A program made the position numbers and the translations under genes. DNA of 64,000 nt, from positions 4,154,001 to 4,218,000 of the forward strand of contig JABYQN010000002.1 in the NCBI GenBank assembly GCA_022606135.1, written 5' to 3'. This DNA comes from Fomes fomentarius (lineage: Eukaryota > Basidiomycota > Agaricomycetes > Polyporales > Polyporaceae). The stretch's first letter is position 1; each line of letters starts with the position of its first letter. A model generated the notes under the pieces. That model saw only the letters and a list, made by a program, of their open reading frames with translations. It did not search any database and was not told the origin of the DNA. Below are positions 22,201 through 32,725 of the stretch, in pieces.

Positions 22201-23833
22201 TGTGGGAGCAGTCGTGTCGAGATGATCTCAGCACGCTCCTCCTTTGTACCCGTCAAGAGCACAGTGCTCACGTCTGGCGTCCACCTCTCGAACTCGCGTG
22301 CCCAATTCTGGAGCGTAGATTTGGGCACGACAACGAGGTGTGGACCATGGGTGTCCCGGTGGTGCTTGAGGTAGGACAGGAACGAGATGGTTTGTAGTGT
22401 CTTTCCTAGACCCTGCGTGCGAAGGATAATTTAGTTCACTGAACGGTAAAATGAGGCACTTTTGTCACACCATCTCGTCTGCAAGGATGCCGTTCAAGCC
22501 ATTGTGGTGTAGGGAAACCATCCAATTGAGGCCTTGAAGCTGATATGGCCTCATAGTTCCATGGATGTCTGTTGAAATGAAGTCAAGTGGGTGTATTGTA
22601 CAAAATCAGAACACGAACGCACAGCTCGGAGATTCTTCAAATACGTATGGCTGATCATTTCCGTCCACGGCAAGTTCACCGTCCTTGAGAAGCTCTTCGT
22701 CTTCTTCTTTCTCGGACTTTCGATGACGCGCCACCTTATCCCTGTAAGTGCATGCAAAAAAACAACAGTAAGACGTGCGGCCACGACTCCGAGGAGTAAA
22801 AGCACGTACACAGCCTTCTTCCTACCCCTACCCTTGGTTTTGGGCTGAGCATCAAGCAAAGCCGCATACTCCGGGTCGCGAGCTTTCTGTAAAAGGAAAC
22901 TGAGGCGCGCATCTCACAAGGCATGTGGAATGTGTTCGTACCTTGATATCTACGAAGTGCTTGAACAATTCTGTCTGGCCGAGGAGGTAGGAGTAACGCT
23001 TGACAGCGTCGGTGATCTTGCGGGGGATAGGTGAGCCATCAGAGTAACCGGATGGACACAATGCACGGATGGACCGTAATGGATGGGCGGACGTGTGCCC
23101 CTGGGCCTCCGCGTGTCCCCCACGCGCCTACCAGAAGGGGGGCTCCAAGCCAGCATGTACTGACGCTGACGCCACAGCTCTGCACTCGCGAAGGGAGCAG
23201 AGGGCGAGCGAGACGAACTGGAAGACAAGAAACTCACCTTCGCCTTATCCATCTCCTGCCGCTTCATCGCCAGCTGGCCCTCGTCCGCCTTCCGCTTTTG
23301 CTTCTTCTTCTGCCTGTCCTCGGACGCCTGCATTTTGGCTAGTTTTGCGGGTGAAGGCGGGCCGTCCTGCCGAGTACAGAGAAAAAGGTCAGCGAACCCA
23401 AACGCCGCTATCACCTACTCGACGCGTCCCCGTCGAGGCATTCCATGCGCAGAGCCGTAGGTACAGTCATATTGCAGCGGGGCGGCCACAAGACAGGGCG
23501 GGAACGCGACTCTGAGGCGTCATGGTCAGAAGGTTTGAACACACGCACCTTCTCCCCTTCGCTCTGCAGCTCATCTACCTCCATCTCCTCCCCCGCCTCG
23601 TCATCATACTCGCTCTCTCCTCCTTCGCTCTCCTATTGCAAATCACAGCCCAACCCAACGTCAGGACACCGCCCGGGTAAATCCAACCACAGCCCATACC
23701 TGACGCGAAACAATATTACTCGGCACAACGTCGCTCAGCACGTCTTCCTCCATAGGCACGTCCACGTTCTGTATCAATTATCACAGTCAGCACAGGCCAA
23801 AACACGGAGGAAGGGAGGAACACGGACGCTCAT
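19217..23833 (-). CDS. ISW2: ISWI-family chromatin-remodelling ATPase
   Basis: This is an ATP-dependent nucleosome-sliding motor (Isw1/Isw2, SNF2H class), acting in the nucleus. The first exon at 23828-23833 is just ATGAGC, spliced to [17 protein letters not shown]. An acidic/Lys-rich N-terminus is followed by [20 protein letters not shown], then [20 protein letters not shown] (Walker A), IDEAHRIKN (DEAH box), [75 protein letters not shown] and [18 protein letters not shown]-terminal HAND ([13 protein letters not shown]), SANT ([17 protein letters not shown]) and SLIDE ([20 protein letters not shown]) domains complete the ISWI architecture. The protein ends in a basic KRGSKKRRT at 19217. There are more than ten introns and every motif is intact. 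Whether it is closer to Isw1 or Isw2 cannot be decided by eye. Confidence 0.92.
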
Positions 23834-24337
23834 GGTTGGCGGTGGTCGGGAAGTGGTCGGGAGAAAGGGATGGTGGTGGTCAGAAGAAGGAAGACGCGGA
23901 TGGCTGAAGCTCACGCTTGCCAGACGCGCCGCCACTGCAAAACTAGCGCCTGCTGTCCGTGTGGTCACGTCACAGTCATGTGACCGCTATGTCACAGTCT
24001 ACTGAACTCCTCCCGCTCAAGGAGGCAGTGCGAGTGCAGTATGCCATTTCGCGCGGCTTGTGACGCGCGTGACGGCCTGGCCCAGCGTATTAAAGCGTGA
24101 TGCCATGCACAGATATCAATTCGCTGCGACAACCAGATCTAGGCAGTCACGGTGTGGATATAGAGAAATAGGAAATACAACATTAGTAATATGCACTAAG
24201 TCGACAAAGGTACAGGCAGTAAGGAATAAGATGCATGTAAAAGGCACGCGCCAATTGTCAGTATCCGATTGTCCCAAAGTATCAGTATCTCCAACATCGA
24301 GCGTAGCCAGCACCCTCGAATATAGGTCAACGTTACA
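23834..24337. other. Intergenic
   Basis: This holds the ISWI promoter and the 3' end of the next minus-strand gene. No ORF with coding character was seen. Confidence 0.5.
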
Positions 24338-26466
24338 TCACCGCGAATGCCGCCCACGCCTTGCCGTTCTCCTCGTTGCCTTCTCTGCCGACCCCCGACT
24401 CTCCTCGCCCTTCTTCCCCTTCCTCTTCGCACCAGGCGCAGCCACACTGCCTTCCGGAGCCACCGCCCAGTCCGGACTCTCGAAGCTATGCCGCCGCATC
24501 TTGTGCTCCTCCAACTTCGGTGCGACCGCCCAGTCAGGGCGGTCCGGCGTATGCACGCGCGTGCGCACTTCACCACTCCCAGGGGTATGCGGGGGCGAAG
24601 AGGAGGAAAAGGAATGATAAGCTTCGTCCTTGGTCAGGTCTAGCGCGGCGGGAACGCGCTTCGTGCTGGGCGTAGAATGCTCCTCGGCGGATTTCGTCTC
24701 TTCCGCATCCGCATTTCCATCCGTGTTCGTGAGTGACTCGGGTTTACCCGACGATGAGGGGAGCGCGAGATACTCGCTCTCGGAGAGAAGGATGGCAGAG
24801 AAAACTAGATCATCCGGGACCGAAGGTCGCTCAGCCGCTACCTTGGATGACGAAACCGCGGGACACTGGGGAGAATCAGCTGATAGATCATTCACCGGGG
24901 TGGTCGCACGCGGAGTCTGCGAGTCAGTATGCTCAACAGATGTCCATTCGCCCTCGGCATCATCGTCCATTGGCGGCTCGGGTACATAGTTCTCGTCCTG
25001 GACGAGAAGTGCGGACTGCATGATATGCGCTGGAGTGTATTCCTCTCCCTCCTCGTCTTCGTGTGAAGCTGCTGTCTCACAGACGGAAGCCGAGGCTTCT
25101 GCTGTCGTGTGAGAGTCCGACGGAAGAGAGGCGGGAGATGGGGGAGGGGAAGACTGATGCTCATCAACGTCCACCGGCGCACCCTCAGAACGAGAGGCAG
25201 TCTGAGAATGTGTTTGTTCGGCGTTGCATCCGTCTACAGTCAAAGCCGTCGAGCTTGTGCCAGCCATGACGGTATGTTCAACGTATATCCGGTCAGCGTC
25301 ATTTGGCACAACTCCAAGGGTATCCTCTGAGGCTGCATGAGGTAATGCCGAGGACGAGTCAACCGTGAGAACAGGCACTGAGTAATCTGCATGCGAGTCG
25401 AAGGAAACATTCCCTTGAGTACTCGAACGTAAATCTGCTAAGGACTTGTCCTGAGGCTCAATAGGAGTGTTGGAATCGGCAGTAGGGAGTGGTTCAAATG
25501 GCTGAGAATCCAAGATAGTGGTGTCCGGAGAGAGGGTTGCGTCTTCGGTGGGACCAGAGTCAGAACTGCCCGCGTGCGGAAGTGGCTCAACACGATCCGT
25601 TTCTTCTCCACTTTCTACTCCTTCGATGGGCTGAGGGAGAACAGAATCAGCCTATGACCACATGCAATGCGCATCAATGAAGCAGATGACCCTTTGAGGA
25701 GAGAAACGTACGTAATCGAGCTGCTCGGAGGGCACGCCTTCGGGTTCGTCTGGAAGGGCAGGAGAACGTCCTTCAACCTGTGTCCAAGGTCTCAGTAATT
25801 CATTTAAGCAGTTCCTATTTCGAGAATGCGCTCACTTTGTGGGAGTGTCCGGGGACTCCAGGCATATCGTGGCTTGGACGCTTCCGTGCGGATTCGGGCG
25901 AGGGGGATACGTGAAGTGGTTGGTCGGGTTGCAAGTGACATTTGGACTTGCTGAATGGGCGCGATATACGCGATTGAAGTAGGGAGTGACACATGTAGAT
26001 CATCGGAGAAATGGCATACTGCGGTGATGACTATGTTGAGCCCATGTCCGCCCATCCAGGACCAGGAATGATAGCGGGACGCACATAAGTCATAACGGTG
26101 GTCATAATAGCCAAGAAGACAGCCAGAAACACGGTTGTGGGCTCGGGCTGCGCCCACGAGAGCACATCGTGCCTGAGCGCGAGCATCGAGGGTCCTACAA
26201 TCTTCCAGAGAGAGCGTTCGAGGGGACGAGATAACGAGAGCTGCGATAGCGGCGAGTGAGATAGATGTGCAAGCAGATGAAGAGCCAGAACGAGGTGGGT
26301 ATAACGAGCAGAAGGTATACAGAGAAGATTGACGGTCTCCGAGGGGGCTCGTCGCAGCCAAAGCAGCGACCAAGACGGTCCTGGTCAAAGACCAAGGTAA
26401 ACCATCTGTTTCCCGAGGACGCGCACAATTGGCTTTGGGCGCTTTGTGACTTCTACCCTGTGCCAT
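24338..26466 (-). CDS. Hypothetical membrane-anchored protein with long acidic disordered tail
   Basis: The family is not recognised. The exon at 26085-26240 reads WKIVGPSMLALRHDVLSW then TTVFLAVFLAIMTTVMTY, a probable transmembrane segment. It is followed by YAISPMIYMCHSLLQSR and, after further short introns, by KRPSHDMPGVPGHSHK|VEGRSPALPDEPEG|ADSVLPQPIEGVESGEE. The last exon encodes over 400 residues rich in Ser, Glu, Asp, Thr and Pro, with a repeated RPDWAVAP / SPDWAVAP element near the end and a basic terminus (RKGKKGEESRG...RRGRHSR). The first exon is uncertain: the ATG at 26466 begins MAQGRSHKAPKANC, but the splice to the TM exon does not keep phase with the best donor. It could be an ER or Golgi membrane protein; no function is assigned. 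Confidence 0.6.
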
Positions 26467-26653
26467 GACGTCGCTGCTGCCCTGCCAACGTCGACTAGAC
26501 TTGCACTCGAGGCTTGTTGTGTGTCTCAGCTGCTATGTAACTATCTGCTGGAAGACTGAGGTCTAAATAAGGTCGATAAGTCTTTGCCCACCAGTGCCAG
26601 TGTCAGGAAGTCGCGCCCTCGATATACGGCCAGTAACGACGGTCCCTTATACT

Positions 26654-27583
26654 ATTGGGGATGGGCAGCGCCCGCTAGCCGGTGTCCAGTTCGCACGGGC
26701 TGAGGCGCCCGCGGAACGTGGAGCGATACCTTGAGATATCTTATCTATTTGATTGAACTAACATCTAAGCGAGACATGCAAGATCGAGCACTCGATCGTT
26801 CAAACTCCGACTATGATCCATGGTCCCAACGGTCCACCGTCGTATACCAAGGACAGCACCGACATTCAGACCGACATTAATAGCTATTATGGTGTTTGGA
26901 ATGGACAGATCTATAACCTAGCCTCATCGCATGCTTGTGCAACATCCCATGAGTATTGATGGTCTGCTGGGATGCACGGACGGTGTTCCGATGTAGGTTT
27001 GCACCTGGGACCGAGAACTTAGTGGCAGTGATGATGTGCTGATTGGAGTCGTGGAAGGTGCTTGGTAGAGTGCCCTCGGCGTGAGAGGTAGACTCCATAT
27101 GGTTCTTTTTTATGTCTGATATTTGAATTAGGCGCATTTTGTGCTGAGGCCTGAGGCCTGACCAACGGGTGCTCTATCGGCCTGACTCTCTCAGGTCTGT
27201 GCCGCCGCCCCAGTGGAGGGCACCGTGCGCGCTTATTGAAGTCAACTCTCGCTTTCTGCATATCTCTTCTCTTACTGCACAGAGTATCAATCGGTCAGAA
27301 ATTGATGTAGAGCTCTGCATCTTATACTCAGTGTACCACTTGTAGCCCTAGCAGTGGGATACAAGAAGAAGGATCTCTTGTACAAACCATGTACCATGGC
27401 TCCGCCCATAAGCGAGCGGAGTTCTACTACGCCGAGAAGCCGTCAGATTATCACTTCGAAGATAACAGACGGCAAGAAACGGCATGATGGCCTTGCACTC
27501 AAGATCAGTTATCAGCTCTCCCGCAGCCCGTAGACGCCTGGACGCCGGCTAGCTCGCTAAGGCGGGCGCTGCCCATCCCCAAT
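26654..27583. mobile_element. Candidate non-autonomous DNA transposon with terminal inverted repeats
   Basis: The left end attggggatgggcagcgccc is matched by its reverse complement at 27562-27583. Similarity continues inward (ctagccgg-gtccag, cgggctg) for about 50 bp, interrupted by a 12-nt indel. Both ends are flanked by the 3-bp direct repeat act (26651-26653, 27584-27586). The 930-bp interior has no transposase ORF. Size, ends and short target duplication suit a MITE-like element, perhaps of the PIF/Harbinger type (3-bp duplications), but the superfamily is a guess. Confidence 0.65.
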
Positions 27584-27959
27584 ACTATTGCACACTCACT
27601 GGATGTAACTTAACGCTCGTCAACACTCAATCTGTCTTGTGGTGGGAATGTCACAATTGGAGAATGGGAGTAAATTCGTAGGGTATACGGTATGTTCTGC
27701 CTATCTAGCTATGACTACAACGTCAGGTTGCTCCATCGGAGTCCACAACTTTCCTGGATCTTTTCTCTCACCTCTCATTCCCTCATCCCCACGAGCTTGG
27801 ACGATGCTTCTGCTCCACCGTGGCTTGTGAAGCGACTTCCGATCTTGTGATCGATGCATTCGTAGGTCCGGAGGCGCAGCGTAGTCCCCTCCATCCTTGT
27901 GGAGCTCCGAAGCCCACAGACCTACCGCTCGAACTCGCCATTGACCTCATAGTTCCCAC

Positions 27960-27967
27960 TATAAAAA
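27960..27967 (+). promoter_or_regulatory. TATA box of the 28016 gene
   Basis: The sequence tataaaaa lies 49 bp upstream of the ATG at 28016, a good position and match for a fungal core promoter. Confidence 0.5.
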
Positions 27968-28015
27968 GCCCTAATCTCGCCATATGCTGACAGCAACTCT
28001 TGACTCTGGACAACT

Positions 28016-29347
28016 ATGCAGATACCAAATTCTTCGCTTGGCGTGGCTTTGAACATCCTCGCTTCTGCTTTCTACGCTCTTCTCTCCTATATCCTCGGTG
28101 TCCCCGTCCATGGCCACCGTCTGACCATCGGACGTCTCGCACTCTCTGCAGCTCATGACATACGGTATGAAGCCACATTGGGCGAAAATGACAAGCCTTA
28201 CTCCCTTTCCTTCAAAGCCTCCGCCCTCACCTGGCGCTTCCACGTTCCCCGCGCTCCCAACCCTCGCCTGTGTGTCCTTACCATGCGCTCCATCTACTAC
28301 ACTTCTACGACATGTGACATTTCTTCTGCCCAGCTCGAAGCCGTCGTCTGGTTCTTCCCTGTACTCTTCCGACAGACCTCGAGCCCATGGACGGACATCA
28401 CCCTAGACGACCTCCGGATCCTGGTCTACACTAGCACCGAGACGCCGTACTTCATCCGGTGTCTCCGCCAGAACCTCGTCAGCACCCTTTTAACAGGCGA
28501 GGTTCTGCGCGCGGACGTCTTCCGCACCTCCATGCGATTCTCGGGCCTTACCGAGCACCCAGAGGACAAGCCGACAGGCTTCACTCGGCCAACACACAAG
28601 CCCTCCACAGACGAGCCCGATGGGTACCGTCACAAGGATGAAGTTGAAGACGAGGCAGTGGAGACGGACGATGACGAGAACGGGTACGCCTCCGACTCAG
28701 ATAGCGACAGCGACACGAAGGTGATATCCGATGAGCACGCGAGCGTGAGGCAAACGCAGCCCCTGAAGACACAGGACGACCATGAGATATGCTTCAACAT
28801 CATTGCGCGGCAACTGCTCATGCACAACACCGAGGGGCGCATATACTCGTTGGGGCGCTTCGACTCACAGGTACGGCGAGACTGGACGCAGAATCGGGGT
28901 AGCTTTGTGCTGGTCGCGGAGGAGTGCCGTTGGGTGCATGTGCATTTTCCGTTTGAACGCGTCGTTCCGCGGTCTTGGTTGGCGTGAGTTGCTTGCCCTG
29001 GATACGCTGAATGTCATGCTGACTTTCGTGGCAGACAGTTGTGCTCGTCGCTGTTCCACTTCCCAATTGACCTCGTCCGGGCGTTCAACTATCCTGTCAG
29101 CGGTACCAACTTGTACGTGACACGTCTAGATGTCACCTTTGACTCGTTCCGCGTGAGTATTACTGCTGCTCTCCGTCATCTATTTATTCAAAGGTTTGGT
29201 GCTGAGGGATTATCCGTACCACAGCTGCGCGACGCCGAGCTGCTCAAGCAGGGGTTTTCGCTCATCCGCGAAAAGTCGACCACCAGCCACATCGACTGGA
29301 GCAATGTCTTTCTCGACGCCATCACGCAAGCCTTCGCGCGCAACTAG
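28016..29347 (+). CDS. Hypothetical protein (Agaricomycete orphan family)
   Basis: Three exons (28016 to about 28985, about 29037-29152, about 29222-29347) splice in frame: WLA|QLCSSLFHFPIDLVRAFN, then VTRLDVTFDSFR|LRDAELLKQGFSLIREK. The start is MQIPNSSLGVALNILASAFY, a hydrophobic N-terminus that could be a signal anchor. A beta-rich region follows (GHRLTIGRLALSAAHDIRYE; ITLDDLRILVYTSTETPYFI; GEVLRADVFRTSMRFSGL). Next is a very acidic linker (DEVEDEAVETDDDENGYASD plus an SD run), then GRIYSLGRFDSQVRRDW and RGSFVLVAEECRWVHVHFPF. Length is about 410 residues. The N-terminal anchor with strand-rich repeats is loosely reminiscent of lipid-transfer or bridge-like proteins, but this is only an impression. 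No catalytic motif was seen. Confidence 0.72.
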
Positions 29348-31160
29348 ACTCTTCTTCTCCCAGTTCTCCTATAGCTCGGCGCACATGCAATACGACTTTG
29401 CAATACAGAATGCCGCCTCACAAATTTTGAACGGCTATCGCAAACCCACAGAACACGCTATCGCATATATACACGTGCCTACGTCACGTCTGCGCTTTGC
29501 TGTATGTACCACACCGCATAGTATCTTATAGACGCTCATACGTTGTAGATGGTATCGCTCTGTATTGGAACGAAGCAAGGAATACAGAACGTACTTTTCT
29601 TCTCTGTCGGGTTTGGCAAGTCAATAAGTTGTGGGCCTACTCAAGATGAGAGCGCTCAGCCCAGAGGGCTGGGTACGTTTTGCAACTGACCTTCGCGCAC
29701 AGATAAACCGCTGAGCAGCGTGCTCCACGAGACAGTGGACTTACGACCGCGATCGGACGCATAGCGATTGGCATATGTGGATTCAGCGGTGCGTTCATGT
29801 TCTAGGCTTCTGATTTCTCAGGTGTTCGCTCCCCTGCTCAGCTTTATCATCGTGATGGCTCATCACTGACATGTGGCGCAGAGATGGAAGAGAGATAAGG
29901 GTATCCCCTCTTCTGCATCCCGTTCCCCATCGGCCCTGAGTTGTTTGATCATCTCGGGGTACCTCCAGATGATCTACCGAAAGAGGTGTTTTGGCCTCTT
30001 AGTGGGAGTTATTTCTGAGGACTCTGGTGGTGATACACTATATACCAAAGCAATCTGTGGGTGCATCAGAACGATGGACAGCGCATTGTGGCACTGTACT
30101 GACAGAGAAGATGCTCTGAGATGGAGAAGTGAGTAGGGGATTCCCACCACCTTTGCTCTGTGCGTATGGAACATGGAAGGTTCATGTACTATGACGGCTG
30201 CGTCAGCAGATCTCCGACCCTTACGTGACAATGACACACAGCTCACTTTGCGTTGATGCTCCAACTTCTGCTGACGCATCTGTCCTTACCTGCGGATTAC
30301 TGTTCTGTCTCATTGGTTGCTCAGGCTCTCCTCAGCAACGACAACACCTCCTGTTCAGGTATCAGCAACTGTGAGCTCATGGTTCATATACGTGTTGCCC
30401 GATCCTTCCAGTACGTTCCCGTGTGTTCGAGAGTAGATCATGGTAGCGCTGTGTGGCGATGACGTTGGAGGAGCATACGAACCGCCTTCGTGATACTGGC
30501 AAACGCTCGCTTTTGACGCCTCTAAGTACTTGAAAGCAGTAATCTAAATCTAAACACAAGAATCTGGAGGTATGACATGGGACATGGTTCATTCTGATCA
30601 TTGCACGTCACTATGTTCTGATCCGAGTATGACACTTCACACGGATGACACGGTGTGCTGCCGCGGCGCTGCACCCGATATGTGGGATTTGTCTAACATG
30701 GTAAGCTACCCAGCCGTTCCCCCAACAATCATGGCATCGCATGTGGGTTTCTCATAGGAGAGTTATTTTGGAGAGCGAGTCTTAATTGACGACGTAGCTC
30801 AGCTATCCATTTCGTCTCACAACTTTCACCTGACGATTCGGGCGGCAATGCGGCGATGTCAATGTGAAGGGTTCCGGAAGAGGAGCAAATACAGCACCGG
30901 CTCTGCTTCGAGAAGCAAACGGCCGCGGGCAAAAACCGAATGGGATACCGCAGGGCCCTGGGAACTGTCTAGGATGCGGTACATATACCCTCGCGCCCGC
31001 AATACACCTTACCTCTGTACCACAGCGTACACACATCGCTCGACGGCTACTCACCAGGAGCATTCGAGCCTCAACCGGTACGTGCACCTCCTGTCCTTCC
31101 GGTCTAGTTACCAGTAATGGCGCGGAGGCCAGAGGCTAAGCAGAGTTGTCACGGCCTTGA
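29348..31160. other. Gene-poor region
   Basis: There is no ORF with convincing coding character. A stretch near 29.93-30.02 kb reads FDHLGVPPDDLPKEVFWPLS-like sequence in one frame, possibly a decayed gene piece, but has no continuation. Upstream exons of the following gene may lie in the last few hundred bases. Confidence 0.35.
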
Positions 31161-31298
31161 TCAATCAGATACACAGTCATAAGTTCCATAGACACAGACA
31201 CAACAACCCAGACCACACCTACTTCCGAGCAGGGCACGCAAGCGCTATCTCGATGGGCTACAGTCGTCTCAACGGTCTCTTCCATCACCGAAGGATCC

Positions 31299-32124
31299 GT
31301 GGTGAACTTCACGCCGTCTGACGAACTCCAGACGGCCGAAGAGGGCGGCGACGATGCATCATTAGAGAAATTGCTTGAGAGGCTCGTGCAGGAGTGGCGT
31401 GCGGCCGCGGGAATGGTGCGTATCCTTTCACGGTTCGGTGGTGCCGGGCGGGTGCATCATCGCCGGGAGCACGAGTTTGACTTGGGAAAACCGTGGCAGT
31501 TGTTGGCGCTTTCGGCGATATACACCGGCATATTTGGCTTTCAGAAATCGGACACCGTCCTGACGGTCAGCGAGGCACAGGGACACGTCGCCGCGTTTGG
31601 CGCGATCGTCTCGGGTCTCGGTGTCGTGAGCGGCGGCTACCTGTTATTCGTATATGGTACTGCAGATGCGAAGAGGTTCCAGGCGAGTGGCCGCGTATAT
31701 CCCGCACCGTTTGTGTCAGACTCGATACTGACGCAAGTTTGTTGCGCAGGCGTGGGCCAAGGATAGACGGGGGACGTACTTGTACTTCTGCCTCGCGTGT
31801 CGCGTTCCCGCGCTTTGCGTGCTCGCGTCCTCGACGGCACTAGTCGTGTACTTCCTCGCGGTGTGGTGGACGATGTCGCCTACGGCGGTGCTCATCCTTT
31901 GTGTGCTGGCTGGGATGCTTGTTGCGTCCCCCATTCTCGTGTGGTTGCTCATGACACTAGTGGAGGGAACAAGGATGGGACTAAGAAAACTCGGAGAGCT
32001 TATTGAACGCTCTCGCACGCAGGGAGAGGAGAGGAGGTGCAAACCCGGAGGAGAGGGTTCAAGCGCTAATCCGCAGGTGGAGTTTGATGACAGCGGACGA
32101 GGGGGCAGTTCTATTCCCGTATGA
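31299..32124 (+). CDS. Four-helix membrane protein, paralogue of the C2-TM gene (5' end unresolved)
   Basis: Three exons are clear: to 31415 (LEKLLERLVQEWRAAAGM), 31500-31682 (LLALSAIYTGIFGF; VSGLGVVSGGYLLFVYG; ADAKRFQ) and 31750-32124 (AWAKDRRGTYLYFCLACRVP; LCVLASSTALVVYFLAVWW; VLILCVLAGMLVASPILVWL). Four hydrophobic segments, a basic loop (WAKDRRGTY) and exon sizes of 183 and 375 nt closely parallel the C-terminal half of the gene at 32726-35115. The intron 31683-31749 starts gcgagt and ends gcag, a GC-AG intron; only this choice keeps the frame. No ATG lies in frame after the stop at 31158, so one or more 5' exons are missing from this model (31299 is only the first alternative start). No C2 domain was found upstream. 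Confidence 0.6.
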
Positions 32125-32725
32125 TCAACAGCGGTGCTTTCATGCACCGAGAAATTAGCGACTGTGTAGACGCGATACCACGCGCGTAATGACCAAATGG
32201 ACTCACGCGCGAGAATGTGCAGGTTCGTCAAAGGGAGGACCAACTCTGAACATACCTAGATATATCTCGGGCCGCCTTTTATTGGGAAAGTGCGGCTTCT
32301 CAACTGACGTTTTCGTCTAGCGTGAATTTTTGAAAGCTGCGCGCAAGACATCGGAGAGAACTTAACCCGTACGCTGCCCGTACTTAGTACGGCGCATAGA
32401 ATGATGATGTGGTGGTAAGAAGCAAGGCGATGCACCGAAGGCGTCTATCAGTTACATTGAATTTAGACTTACAGTCATTCCCTCCGCCGAGTCCTCCTTC
32501 CTCTCTCTACCCCCCAACGCTGCGCCTTGCGCTTGCTATCTGTCTGTTATTCTATCTGCTAAACTCTAGTCTGTCGCTATCGTTGCTATTGCGCTCCGGC
32601 AGCTGGCCTCCAAGTCCAACTCGCGCAACTCTCGCGCGAGATTATTCACCAGCCCTTCACCATCGGGTACCTGCTCATCTCCAAAGATGCAGTTCGAAGA
32701 GTGCGTACGCAATCTGTAGTGACTC
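32125..32725. other. Intergenic between two paralogous genes
   Basis: This spacer separates the two four-helix membrane protein genes and must hold the promoter of the C2-TM gene. An ATG at 32692 (MQFEE) is not used in the model because its downstream exon does not keep the C2 frame. Confidence 0.4.
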
